From the NCBI GenBank assembly GCA_965248395.1, contig OZ252103.1, forward strand, positions 992,001 through 1,056,000: a stretch of DNA of 64,000 bases, read 5' to 3'. Position 1 is the stretch's first letter. Every line of letters begins with the position of its first letter. Below, in pieces: positions 35,754-44,152 of the stretch. The stretch is from JAAXHH01 sp965248395. GTDB taxonomy: Bacteria > JAAXHH01. A program made the translations under genes and the position numbers. The notes below the pieces were generated by a model that was not told the DNA's origin, ran no database searches, and was given only the letters and a program-made list of their open reading frames with translations.

Positions 35754-35793
35754 GGTGATCTGGGCATTACAGCAGGGGAGGCGTCGACGAACC

Positions 35794-36027
35794 GTGATCC
35801 ATTCTGCCATGACCCTCGACACCTACGGCCTGCTCTGTCCCGTGCCGATCATGAAGACCGCGGCAGCCATCAAGGAGATTTCCGTGGGTGAAGTACTGGA
35901 AGTGCTGGCCGACGATCCCCAGATTCTGGAAGATATGCCTGCCTGGTGCGCGAGTCATGGACACGCACTGCTCGATACCATCGAAGAGGATGAAGAGTTC
36001 AGGCTGTACGTGAGAAAGGTAAAATGA
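35794..36027 (+). CDS. TusA-like sulfurtransferase (SirA/YedF family)
   Basis: A 77-residue small sulfur carrier with the family motif CPVPIMKTAAAI; the first Cys is the persulfide site. GEVLEVLADDP and the closing RLYVRKVK complete the two-layer fold. I start at GTG 35794, 12 nt after AGGGGAGG; ATG 35809 is the other candidate. A longer in-frame reading from GTG 35755 would add an Arg-rich leader with no family support. Directly downstream of the NifS-like gene, it may accept sulfur from it or from another donor. Confidence 0.82.
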   Translation: MIHSAMTLDTYGLLCPVPIMKTAAAIKEISVGEVLEVLADDPQILEDMPAWCASHGHALLDTIEEDEEFRLYVRKVK

Positions 36028-36119
36028 TTGATCTGGCGTACCGCCGGATGTAGATTGTGCAACGCGAATAGACCCCGTCGGGGATTTCGCGCCGTATCGC
36101 CGTCATTCAGGAGGAAAAG

Positions 36120-37187
36120 ATGGCCCATGAAGTGACTATGCGGGACGTGGTGGACAGCCTGAAGCAAGTCATGTACCCTGGATTCGACCGCGACATCGTC
36201 TCCTTCGGCCTGGTGAAGAACGTACAGGCCTCAGATGGTCACGTGGCGTTCAGCCTGGCGTTTTCCACGCAGGACGAATCCACACGGCAACAGATCACCA
36301 TGACGGCCAGGGAAACGGTGGAACGCATGCCCGGGGTGCGGGACGTGCAGATCTCCGGACCTCCACCGGGCCAGTCGGCCACGGCTCAGGGGCATGGGGC
36401 GGGTCAGCCTGGGCAGACCGGCAAGATCGAACTGCCCGGGGTCAAGACCATCGTGGCGGTGGCCAGCGGAAAGGGCGGCGTGGGCAAATCCACGGTCTCG
36501 GTGAACCTGTCCGTGGCCATGGCCGACGCCGGCCTGAGCGTGGGCTTGCTTGACGCCGATATATACGGACCCAGTATTCCAACGATGATGGGCGTCAAGG
36601 ACCAGCCCGGCGTGGTGGGGGAGAAGATCCTTCCGATGATCGCCCACGACATAAAAATGATGTCCTTTGGATTCCTGATCCCGGAGGACCAGTCGGTCAC
36701 CTGGCGTGGTCCCATGGTACACCAGGCCGTGCAGCAGTTGTTGCGCGACGTGCTGTGGGGGGAACTGGATTGCCTCGTGATCGACATGCCCCCGGGTACG
36801 GGGGACGCGCACCTTACGCTTACCCAATCCGTGCCGCTGACCGGTGGACTGGTGGTGACGACACCGCAGGACGTGGCCCTGATCGACGCGCGGCGCGGCG
36901 TGGCCATGTTCCAGCAGGTAAACGTGCCCATACTGGGCATCATCGAAAACATGAGTTATTTCAATTGTCCCCACTGCGGCGGCCGTACGGACATTTTTAC
37001 GACAGGCGGCGGGAAACGGGCCAGCGAGGCGCTGGGCGTGCCCTTCGTCGGCGAATTACCCATTGATCCGGCGGTTTGCCTGGCGGGCGATCAGGGTACC
37101 CCGATCGTCCGGTGTGAGCCGGACTCGCAGCAGACAGAGTCCTTCCGCAGGGTGGCGGATACGCTGCGGAAATCGATCGGGGTCTAA
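36120..37187 (+). CDS. mrp: Mrp/NBP35-family FeS-cluster carrier ATPase
   Basis: A 355-residue protein. Residues 1-80 form a MIP18/DUF59 domain. A Gly/Gln-rich linker (about 82-100, including GQPGQTG) follows. The deviant Walker A ASGKGGVGKSTVSVNL starts near residue 117. DADIYGPSIPTMMG, VIDMPPGTGDAHLTL and the CPHC cluster-binding pair (near residue 282) are intact. It delivers or assembles FeS clusters in the cytosol. Its place behind the NifS-like and TusA-like genes fits a sulfur/FeS module. Confidence 0.93.
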   Translation: MAHEVTMRDVVDSLKQVMYPGFDRDIVSFGLVKNVQASDGHVAFSLAFSTQDESTRQQITMTARETVERMPGVRDVQISGPPPGQSATAQGHGAGQPGQTGKIELPGVKTIVAVASGKGGVGKSTVSVNLSVAMADAGLSVGLLDADIYGPSIPTMMGVKDQPGVVGEKILPMIAHDIKMMSFGFLIPEDQSVTWRGPMVHQAVQQLLRDVLWGELDCLVIDMPPGTGDAHLTLTQSVPLTGGLVVTTPQDVALIDARRGVAMFQQVNVPILGIIENMSYFNCPHCGGRTDIFTTGGGKRASEALGVPFVGELPIDPAVCLAGDQGTPIVRCEPDSQQTESFRRVADTLRKSIGV

Positions 37188-37201
37188 GGGGGGAAGCCAC
37201 C

Positions 37202-38242
37202 ATGTCCAAACCCGTTAAGGCGGTCGGTTTGCTGTCCGGCGGACTGGACAGTACGATCGCGGCCGCCATGCTGATGCGGCAAGGCGTCGAAGTGCAGGGA
37301 CTCACTTTCTACACCGGTTTCTGCGTCGTGGAGCATAACCGAAGATCCAAAACGCGGAAGCGGAAGAAACCGGTGCGCAACGAGGCCCTGCAGGCCGGCG
37401 CCAAGTTGGACCTTCCCGTCGAGATGATCGACATCTCCGGTCGGGACTACCTCAAGGTGTTGACCGATCCTAAATATGGTTACGGCTCCGCCGTGAACCC
37501 GTGCATCGACTGCCGCATTTTCATGTTCAGGCGGGCCCGGCAGTACATGGACGAGATCGGCGCCCAGTTCATGTTCACCGGCGAGGTCCTCGGCCAGCGG
37601 CCCATGTCCCAGCGCAGGCAGCCTATGAACGTCATCGACCGGGACGCGGAACTGGACGGTCTGCTGCTGCGGCCGCTTTCCGCCAGGAACCTGCCCCCCA
37701 CCGTACCGGAACAAAAGGGGTGGGTGGACCGGGAGCAACTGGGCGACATCCGGGGCCGTTCCCGACAGAAGCAGATGGAAATGGCGACGGCCTACGGCAT
37801 CGAGGACTATCCCTCTCCCGCGGGTGGCTGCTGCTTCCTGACCGACAAGAACTTCGGCCGTCGCATCCTCGACTTCTTCGAGTACGAAGGCAAGGAAAAC
37901 CTGACGATGGACGACGTGATGCTGCTCAAAATCGGACGCCATTTCCGCATAAAGCCCGACGTCAAGGTCGTGATGGGACGTGAAGAGGGGGAAAACAAGT
38001 TCCTCGACCGCTACGCACCGGGCCGGTGGAGACTGGAAACGAAGGATGCCACGGGTCCGACCACGCTCGTCGAAGGCCAACCAACGGACGACGACCTGCG
38101 GCGGATCGCGGGCATGACCGTGCGGTACGCTGGACCGAAGGCCGAACCCGACGCCCGGGTAGTTTGCCGCTACGAAGATACAGAGCGTATCCTCGAACCT
38201 GCCCAGGTCGAGGAAGCGGTATTGGAGGAATGGCGGATATAG
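37202..38242 (+). CDS. PP-loop ATPase, MnmA/ThiI-like tRNA thiolation-type protein
   Basis: A 346-residue protein with an N-terminal PP-loop, SGGLDSTIAAAM, which adenylates a substrate. Conserved Cys pairs follow in NPCIDCRIFMF (near residue 100) and AGGCCFLTD (near 202). GEVLGQRPMSQ lies between them, as in the COG0482-related family sometimes linked to DUF814-type tails. Enzymes of this kind place sulfur on tRNA or a cofactor. The target here is unknown. It is separated from mrp by 14 bp and so probably co-translated with the sulfur cluster. It lacks the tRNA-binding C-terminus of MnmA proper. Confidence 0.8.
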   Translation: MSKPVKAVGLLSGGLDSTIAAAMLMRQGVEVQGLTFYTGFCVVEHNRRSKTRKRKKPVRNEALQAGAKLDLPVEMIDISGRDYLKVLTDPKYGYGSAVNPCIDCRIFMFRRARQYMDEIGAQFMFTGEVLGQRPMSQRRQPMNVIDRDAELDGLLLRPLSARNLPPTVPEQKGWVDREQLGDIRGRSRQKQMEMATAYGIEDYPSPAGGCCFLTDKNFGRRILDFFEYEGKENLTMDDVMLLKIGRHFRIKPDVKVVMGREEGENKFLDRYAPGRWRLETKDATGPTTLVEGQPTDDDLRRIAGMTVRYAGPKAEPDARVVCRYEDTERILEPAQVEEAVLEEWRI

Positions 38243-38266
38243 GGGAGCGGGTGCCTGGCGTCCCGC

Positions 38267-39022
38267 TCAGGTCATCAGCAGTTCCGCCGCGTTATCCCGC
38301 ATGATGGCCATGGCCGCGTCGTCCGGAAGATCGTTGAGCACGCGCGCCACGGCCGCCGCCGGCATGAACACCGGGGCATGCGATCCGAAGAGCAGCCTGT
38401 CCCCTAAACCCTCGTCCAACAGCATCGTCACCCTGTCCATCCCGTCTACTTGGGATGTATCCACGTATAGTCCTGGTAGAGCGCGCAGCCGTGACGCGAG
38501 ATCCCTCACGGTTGCCGCGCTCGCCCCTCCGATGACCAGTTTCAGGTCGGGATGGCGTTCCGCCGCTTCCACTACGTCCCTGGCGGGTACGTCAGGAACC
38601 AACGCCAGGGGATGGTGGCGACGGGGGTCGTCAATGCGGACCTGCACCGTCACGACCAGATCGGCTTGGCCTGCTTCCACGAGTAGATCATCCGCTACGG
38701 CCAGGTCATACTCACCGTAACCCGGCAGTAGTTTGATCATACGGACGGCGGAGTGTCCAGTTGCCTTCTCCAGTTCTTCCCGCCAGGTCGGCAGCGTCGG
38801 ATCCAGGATGGGTACGGGACTGATATCGTCGTACTCGTCAGACGCTGCGTAGACCACCGGGTTGCAGAGATGGGGATTGGTGCTCCACGCGGCCGCCAGG
38901 GGCGACATGAATATCCGCTCCACGCCGTACGCTCGTAACGAAGATCGTACCGAAGCGGGATCGTAAGGCACGTCGATCAGGGCAGGCCAGGGACCGGCCC
39001 AGGCGTTTATGTCGATGAACAC
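38267..39022 (-). CDS. Amidohydrolase-family TIM-barrel protein
   Basis: A 251-residue metal-dependent hydrolase-like protein. It starts at GTG 39022, with GGGAG 7 nt upstream; longer reading into the neighbour gene is unlikely. FIDINAWAGPWPAL at the start replaces the usual HxH ligand pair with an IDIN segment, so the metal site may be altered. KLVIGGA near residue 170, LYVDTSQVDG near 190 and FGSHAPVF near 220 follow the amidohydrolase-2 pattern. A decarboxylase or lactonase function is possible. It is last of three related genes in one minus-strand group. Confidence 0.75.
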   Translation of the reverse strand: MFIDINAWAGPWPALIDVPYDPASVRSSLRAYGVERIFMSPLAAAWSTNPHLCNPVVYAASDEYDDISPVPILDPTLPTWREELEKATGHSAVRMIKLLPGYGEYDLAVADDLLVEAGQADLVVTVQVRIDDPRRHHPLALVPDVPARDVVEAAERHPDLKLVIGGASAATVRDLASRLRALPGLYVDTSQVDGMDRVTMLLDEGLGDRLLFGSHAPVFMPAAAVARVLNDLPDDAAMAIMRDNAAELLMT

Positions 39023-39036
39023 CGCTGATCTCCCGG

Positions 39037-39855
39037 TTAACCGTCCAACTTCAATATCCGCAATGCGTTGTCCCACAGGATCGCCCGCTTGTCGGATTCA
39101 GAAATATCGGCCCCCAGCATCTTGTTCATGGTGACGCCGAAATGGCGTATAGGTGCGTCCGAACCGTAGACGACCCGGTGGGCGCCCAGGCGGAGGACGG
39201 CCGTTTCGACCAACCCGCTTTCCGGATCGCCGCCCGATGTATCCACTACGACGTTCGGCACATCGACAATCGCCTCGATACCCCTGTATCCCACGCCATT
39301 GAGATGGGCCATGATGATCCTCGCCCCAGGGTGGCGCCGTGCGAGATCGGCCACGTCAAAAGGCGTCGATTCACCGGGCAGGTTGCCGGTAGTCTTCAGC
39401 CAGGCGTGCTGCAGCACGGGGACGTCCTTCGCGACGGCTGCCTCCATGATCGGATCGAGAACGGGGTCCGTCGCCCGCCGCGCCACCCAGAGCTTGACGC
39501 CGGCCATGGCCTGACCGCCCACACAACGCTCGATTTCGGCGACGGCCTCGTCCGGAAAGGCCGGCGTCACATAGCAGAACGGCAGGATCGCCTCGGGCTT
39601 TGCGTCGCGCATCCGCAGCGCATAGTCGTTGGCAAGCCGGCACTGATCGGGCGTGGGTTCATACGGTGTGGTCTCGTACAACGAAAACACGCACAACCTG
39701 GTAACCCCGGACCGCCGTGCGGTGGCGACCAGTTTTTCCGCGTCCGACGTAGGCGAGGAAACCCGGTAGTGTCCAAAACAGTTCAGGGGATGTACATGAA
39801 TGTCCAGCGCCGGTCCGTCGGGCAGGAGTTTCTGGCGCAGGGATGCAAGGGACAT
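39037..39855 (-). CDS. Amidohydrolase-family protein (TIM-barrel metal hydrolase)
   Basis: A 272-residue amidohydrolase-2 protein. LDIHVHPLNCFG near residue 18 gives the HxH pair. AGVKLWVARR near 142, IIMAHLNGVGYRG near 200, NVVVDTSGGDPE near 218 and YGSDAPIRHFG near 246 (Asp ligand) complete the metal site. The family includes decarboxylases and lactonases of aromatic and sugar acids; the substrate is unknown. It sits between two paralogues, 14 bp from the next gene. Confidence 0.85.
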   Translation of the reverse strand: MSLASLRQKLLPDGPALDIHVHPLNCFGHYRVSSPTSDAEKLVATARRSGVTRLCVFSLYETTPYEPTPDQCRLANDYALRMRDAKPEAILPFCYVTPAFPDEAVAEIERCVGGQAMAGVKLWVARRATDPVLDPIMEAAVAKDVPVLQHAWLKTTGNLPGESTPFDVADLARRHPGARIIMAHLNGVGYRGIEAIVDVPNVVVDTSGGDPESGLVETAVLRLGAHRVVYGSDAPIRHFGVTMNKMLGADISESDKRAILWDNALRILKLDG

Positions 39856-39876
39856 GGCTTGAAGGGGGCGCAGTCG

Positions 39877-40725
39877 TTACAGCCGGTAGAAGGAGATGGC
39901 GTTGTCCCGAAACAGCTTTCGTCTTTCCGATTCAGAGAGCCCGCTGGTCGCCCACGAAAGGGTCTGCACCCAACGCGGATACTCCGTAGCCTGGAAGGCG
40001 ACCGGCCAGTCTCCGCCGTACATGACCCGGTCGATGCCGAAACACTCTATCACGTGATCGATGTACGGTTTAAGGTCTTCGGGCGTCCACCGTTCCATGT
40101 CTGCTTCGGTTACCAGTCCCGACACCTTGCAGGATACGTTGGGCGTTTCCGCCAGGGTCTTAAGTTCGTCCTTCCATGGATCGAACACCTGGTTCTTGAT
40201 ATCGGGCTTGCCGATATGATCCAGGATGAAGGACACTTCGGAGCATTGACGCACGAATTTGATGGTATTCGCCAGTTGTGGATGAAAGATGCAGATATCG
40301 AAGGACAGTCCATGGGACGGCAACAGGCGTACACCCTCGATGAACCCGGGTTGCAGGCAGAAGTCCGCGTTCTCGGGCTGCAGCAGTCGTCGGATGCCCT
40401 TGACCAGCGGAATTCCGGCCAGTGCCGCGAGATCATCGTCGACATCTTCCCCTAGTTCGAGCGGCGCGTTGGCCACGATCCCGCGAATCCGGCTGTCCAG
40501 CCGGGACAACCCGTAAACCCACTCCGCTTCCTGTACGTGCTGGCCGCCGTCGCACTCGCATTGCACGAAGACCATTTGCTCCACCTGCACATCCCCGCAG
40601 GCCTGCCGGTATTCTTCCAGCAGGTATCGCCTGTTCAGCAGGGGGATGCCGTCCAGCCAACTGTATCGCAGATGATCCGGGTCCCAGAGGTGTACGTGGG
40701 TGTCGACAACGGGGAAGTCCACCAT
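39877..40725 (-). CDS. Amidohydrolase 2 family protein, L-fuconolactonase-like
   Basis: A 282-residue TIM-barrel hydrolase. VDTHVHLWDP near residue 7, MVFVQCECDGGQH near 49, GIRRLLQPEN near 108, FILDHIGKPDIK near 168 and MYGGDWPVA near 236 match the COG3618 lactonase branch (fuconolactonase, 2-pyrone-4,6-dicarboxylate lactonase). It opens a lactone ring of a sugar acid or aromatic breakdown product. It is first in the run of three amidohydrolases, all on the minus strand, divergent from the Nramp-like transporter. Confidence 0.88.
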   Translation of the reverse strand: MVDFPVVDTHVHLWDPDHLRYSWLDGIPLLNRRYLLEEYRQACGDVQVEQMVFVQCECDGGQHVQEAEWVYGLSRLDSRIRGIVANAPLELGEDVDDDLAALAGIPLVKGIRRLLQPENADFCLQPGFIEGVRLLPSHGLSFDICIFHPQLANTIKFVRQCSEVSFILDHIGKPDIKNQVFDPWKDELKTLAETPNVSCKVSGLVTEADMERWTPEDLKPYIDHVIECFGIDRVMYGGDWPVAFQATEYPRWVQTLSWATSGLSESERRKLFRDNAISFYRL

Positions 40726-40834
40726 GGCGCATTCCCTTGTAGCGGTTTATGAGGCGATGTGAAGGCTTGGATGATCGAGAGTCCATTCTACGAAAGGGAT
40801 CGTTTTCCGTCAATGGTATTCACGCCTTTTGTGC

Positions 40835-40863
40835 TTGAACTATCTCTCCGCCTCGTGTACAAT
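40835..40863 (+). promoter_or_regulatory. Sigma70-type promoter for the Nramp-like transporter
   Basis: TTGAAC (40835-40840), a 17-bp spacer, TACAAT (40858-40863). Transcription would start near 40870, leaving a 5' leader of about 110 nt before the ATG at 40981. I see no clear ribosome binding site and no recognisable riboswitch in that leader. Confidence 0.55.
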
Positions 40864-40980
40864 GCTGGATCGATCCGCAGTCGTTTCGCGAATCATTTCC
40901 ATGTAAACCTCGCATGCCCGATCTCGAACCGGTCCGTTTGTTTCTGACCTGGATCGTCACCACCCCACAGACCCCACTTA

Positions 40981-42438
40981 ATGTCCGCTGAAACCACAAC
41001 CGAAGCCACCCGACCGCTCGGCCGCCTGGCGCCGCTCAAGATGGCCGCCGTGCCCACCTTCGTCGGTATGTTGAAGTACATGGGCCCGGGCATCGTCTGG
41101 GCCGGACTGGCCCAGGGAAGCGGAGAACTCATCTGGTGGCCGTACCTGACCGCCAAGTACGGCGCGGCCTTCATCGGTCTGCTCATACCGGCCGCCCTGA
41201 TGCAGTACTGGGTGAACGTGGAGATCGCCCGGTATACCATCATGACGGGCGAGACGGCCCTGACCGGCTTCAGCCGCATAGGGAAGTGGTACGTGTCTTT
41301 GATCTGGGTGGGGGTCTTCCTTGAAAACATATGGTTCGGCGCCTACGCGTCGGCGGGCGGCGGCGCGCTGGCGGAACTGACGGGATTCCCGGACGGATGG
41401 ACGGCCCGGGGCCAGTCGCTTTTCTGGGCCTACCTGACCATCGGGATCTACCTGGTCGCCCTGTTCATGGGCCGGGTGGTCTACCTGATCGTGGAACGAC
41501 TCACCATGGTCGTGGTCGTCATCACGATCGTGGGCATTGTCTTCGCCGTGTTCCAGCAGCCGGTGCTGGCCGTGGCGGGCGAGTTCTTCGGCGTCCTGCT
41601 CACTCCAGGCTTCCACAGGCCGGCCAACTGGGATCCCGCGGACCTTTCCACGGTCCTCACCGCCATCGTCTTCGCCGGCGCCGGCGGTTTCGGACAGCTC
41701 TTCCTCTCCTACTGGATGCGGGATAAAGGTGTGGGAATGTCGGTCTACATCGGCCGCATAACCAGTCCCCTGCGCACGGCGCCTGAGGCCATTTCGGCGA
41801 CGGGATACGCTTTCGAGGACACCGAATCCAACCGGACGAACTACCGTAAGTTCATGCGGTACCTGCACATCGAATCCGGAATCGGCGTCGCGTTGAACCT
41901 GATCACCACCGTCATCATGTGCTGGCTGGCCTGGGCCCTGCTGAAGCCGCAGGGCATTGTACCCCAGGGCTGGGAAATCGCCGTGGTGCAGTCCGCGTTC
42001 TTCGAAGTCAGCTGGGGCGCCATCGGCAAGATCATATTCCTGGTCATCGCCGCGGCTTTCCTCTGCGATGCCTGGCTGCAGTCCACCGACGGCTTCGCCC
42101 GCATGCAGGCCGACTACATCTACGCCAACGTAAAGCGGGCGCGGCGTTTTCATTTCCGTACACTATATTACGGTTTTGTGGTGGTTTTCACTGTTCTGAC
42201 GACGATCACGCTGCCCCTTGCGCAGCCTGGGGATCTGCTCATCATTCGGGGCGTCATCGCCTTCATGGCCATGGGGCTCTTCTGCCCCGGGCTGATCTAC
42301 CTGAACTATGTGCTCGTCCCCCGGGCATTCCCGTCGTGGACCAAACCCCATCCCCTCACCCGGGTCATCATGGTCGCCATTACCGCGACCTACATCTCCA
42401 TAGGGCTGTGGTACGTATTTGTGCGGCTGACTTCCTGA
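40981..42438 (+). CDS. Nramp-related transporter without the metal-binding DPGN motif
   Basis: A 485-residue membrane protein with about 11-12 helices. The first helix has GPGIVWAGLAQGSGELIWWPYL; the DPGN motif that binds metal in true Nramp manganese/iron transporters is replaced by the GSGEL type. Relatives with this change are widespread and of unknown substrate. FAGAGGFGQLFLSYWMRDKG lies where helix 6 (MPH in Nramp) would be, again without that motif. A non-metal substrate is likely. It is divergent from the amidohydrolase genes, so it may import their substrate; this is inference. Confidence 0.85.
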   Translation: MSAETTTEATRPLGRLAPLKMAAVPTFVGMLKYMGPGIVWAGLAQGSGELIWWPYLTAKYGAAFIGLLIPAALMQYWVNVEIARYTIMTGETALTGFSRIGKWYVSLIWVGVFLENIWFGAYASAGGGALAELTGFPDGWTARGQSLFWAYLTIGIYLVALFMGRVVYLIVERLTMVVVVITIVGIVFAVFQQPVLAVAGEFFGVLLTPGFHRPANWDPADLSTVLTAIVFAGAGGFGQLFLSYWMRDKGVGMSVYIGRITSPLRTAPEAISATGYAFEDTESNRTNYRKFMRYLHIESGIGVALNLITTVIMCWLAWALLKPQGIVPQGWEIAVVQSAFFEVSWGAIGKIIFLVIAAAFLCDAWLQSTDGFARMQADYIYANVKRARRFHFRTLYYGFVVVFTVLTTITLPLAQPGDLLIIRGVIAFMAMGLFCPGLIYLNYVLVPRAFPSWTKPHPLTRVIMVAITATYISIGLWYVFVRLTS

Positions 42439-42453
42439 CGTTCAGCGTTTCCG

Positions 42454-42479
42454 GCGTCCCGGACTGCCGTCCCGGGCGC
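42454..42479. terminator. Strong hairpin between convergent genes
   Basis: GCGTCCCGGAC (42454-42464) pairs with GTCCCGGGCGC (42469-42479) in ten of eleven positions, with loop TGCC. Only a weak T-rich stretch follows. It lies between the Nramp-like gene and the aminotransferase and may work in both directions. Confidence 0.5.
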
Positions 42480-42536
42480 TGTTATATCGTTACCAGTTAC
42501 CGAGCCTACTTAAACAATCCCCTGTGCATCAACGCA

Positions 42537-43922
42537 TCACACCACCGCCGGCGCGACACGCGCGGTCCGTTCCTCCGCGATCCGCAGCCCGGCCTCGATG
42601 ATTTCCATGGACTCGTCGATCTGCGCTTCTGTTATTGTGATCGGCGGCATGAACCGCAGTACATGGGAACCCGATAGCTCCATGAAGCGGTGGCTCAACG
42701 GGTCGTTTTTCTGCATCCTGGGCACGATGGGCAGCCAGAGCCCGTTCTCGTAGCAGTATTCCGTCACCATGGCGGAACCTTCGAAATTGGGCTCCCGGCT
42801 ACGCTTGTCCTTCACCAGTTCGACTCCCAGGCAGAGACCAAGCCCCCGGGCTTCGCCTACGATTTCGAGTTCATCTTCCAATAACTTGAGTTTGTCCATG
42901 AAGTAGTTGCCTACGTCCCGGGCGTTATCGACCAGGTTGTCCCGGTCGACGATTTCGAGGTTGGCGAGGCCGGTCATGCAGAGCAGCGGATCTCCGGCGT
43001 GGGACGAGAAGGGCATGAATCCCTTTTCCACCGCCGCGTCCGCGATCTCCGCGCTGGTCATGACCGCGCACAGGGGTACGCCGCCCCCGAGACCCTTGGA
43101 GCAGGTCACGATGTCGGGCACGAAATCGAAGTGCTCGAAGGCAAACCACTTTCCGGTCCTCCCGAAGCATGTCAAAGCTTCGTCGGCCACCATCAGGATG
43201 TCCCTTTCCCGGCAGATTTCCACGATCCGCTGGATCCAATCCTTGGACGGCACGATCTGTCCCGCCGCGCTCATCATCGGTTCGAAGAAGAAAGCCGCCG
43301 GTCGTCCGGAAGTCGCCGAGTCGATCACGTTCTCCGCGGCGTCCGCGCATCCGAGATTACAGCAACCTTCATCCCGGCAGAACTGGCACCGGTATTCGTA
43401 AGGCGTCGGGATGAACGAGGCGCCCGTGGGCATGGGGCCGTATCCTTCGCGAAGCATGCCGCCCCGTCCGGTGATGGACGCGCTCCCGTAAGACTGGCCG
43501 TGGTAGCCGCGCATGAGAGCGATAACCTCGAAACGGTCCGTGTACTTCCGCACGAGGCGCAGCGCCATTTCATTAGATTCGGATCCCGTACAGGCGAAGA
43601 AGGACTTCTGCAATGGATCGGGCGCAATTTCGGCCATCTTTTTGGCCAGCAGCACCTCGGAAGGCGCGATGAAGGTCGTTCCCACCTGGATGATCTTGTG
43701 GGCCTGGTCGCAGAGGGCCTGCACGTATTCCGGGTGGGAATGGCCCAGGGTCACGCACAACTGTCCCGATTGAAAGTCGATGAACCGCCGGCCTTCCACG
43801 TCCCACATGTAGAGTCCCTCGCCGCGTTCGGGCACCAGCGGCGCGGTACGCATCGGATGACGCAGCAGATACTGGTTGCCGAGGTCAAGCCAGCCTTGGT
43901 TCGTAGTGGGTAACGACGCCAT
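42537..43922 (-). CDS. Class III aminotransferase (aspartate aminotransferase-fold, PLP)
   Basis: A 461-residue omega-amino-acid or dialkylglycine-type transaminase. GRRFIDFQSGQLCVTLGHSHPEY near residue 44, CTGSESNEMALRL near 110, the acidic ADEALTCFGRTG near 245, and the Lys motif TCSKGLGGGVPL near 273 are in place. A Cys-rich insert CQFCRDEGCCNLGC (near residues 178-191) resembles the extra loop of a subset of these enzymes and could bind a metal. The substrate is unknown. It is convergent with the transporter and divergent from a Gfo/Idh gene. Confidence 0.9.
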   Translation of the reverse strand: MASLPTTNQGWLDLGNQYLLRHPMRTAPLVPERGEGLYMWDVEGRRFIDFQSGQLCVTLGHSHPEYVQALCDQAHKIIQVGTTFIAPSEVLLAKKMAEIAPDPLQKSFFACTGSESNEMALRLVRKYTDRFEVIALMRGYHGQSYGSASITGRGGMLREGYGPMPTGASFIPTPYEYRCQFCRDEGCCNLGCADAAENVIDSATSGRPAAFFFEPMMSAAGQIVPSKDWIQRIVEICRERDILMVADEALTCFGRTGKWFAFEHFDFVPDIVTCSKGLGGGVPLCAVMTSAEIADAAVEKGFMPFSSHAGDPLLCMTGLANLEIVDRDNLVDNARDVGNYFMDKLKLLEDELEIVGEARGLGLCLGVELVKDKRSREPNFEGSAMVTEYCYENGLWLPIVPRMQKNDPLSHRFMELSGSHVLRFMPPITITEAQIDESMEIIEAGLRIAEERTARVAPAVV

Positions 43923-44152
43923 GATCGGTCTCCTGGGGTAATTGAGCTTTGGATACTACCAGTGTTTCAAGGGAGAAATTGGTAAGGGCATGCTATACCA
44001 CCTCCCGAAGCGTGTCAATACAATTCAGCGTTGTGGGCTGCCGGAGATTGTTTTTGCCATGCCATCGATCCGGTTCTATCTTCAACCGCAATGGAATGTG
44101 GCGGTTCACCGCGAAACCCAACCGTGAAAACCAATACATATCGGGGTACATC

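Noticed and set aside
40870..40980. Riboswitch in the 110-nt leader of the Nramp-like gene
   Set aside because: No manganese (yybP-ykoY) or other recognisable riboswitch core could be seen.
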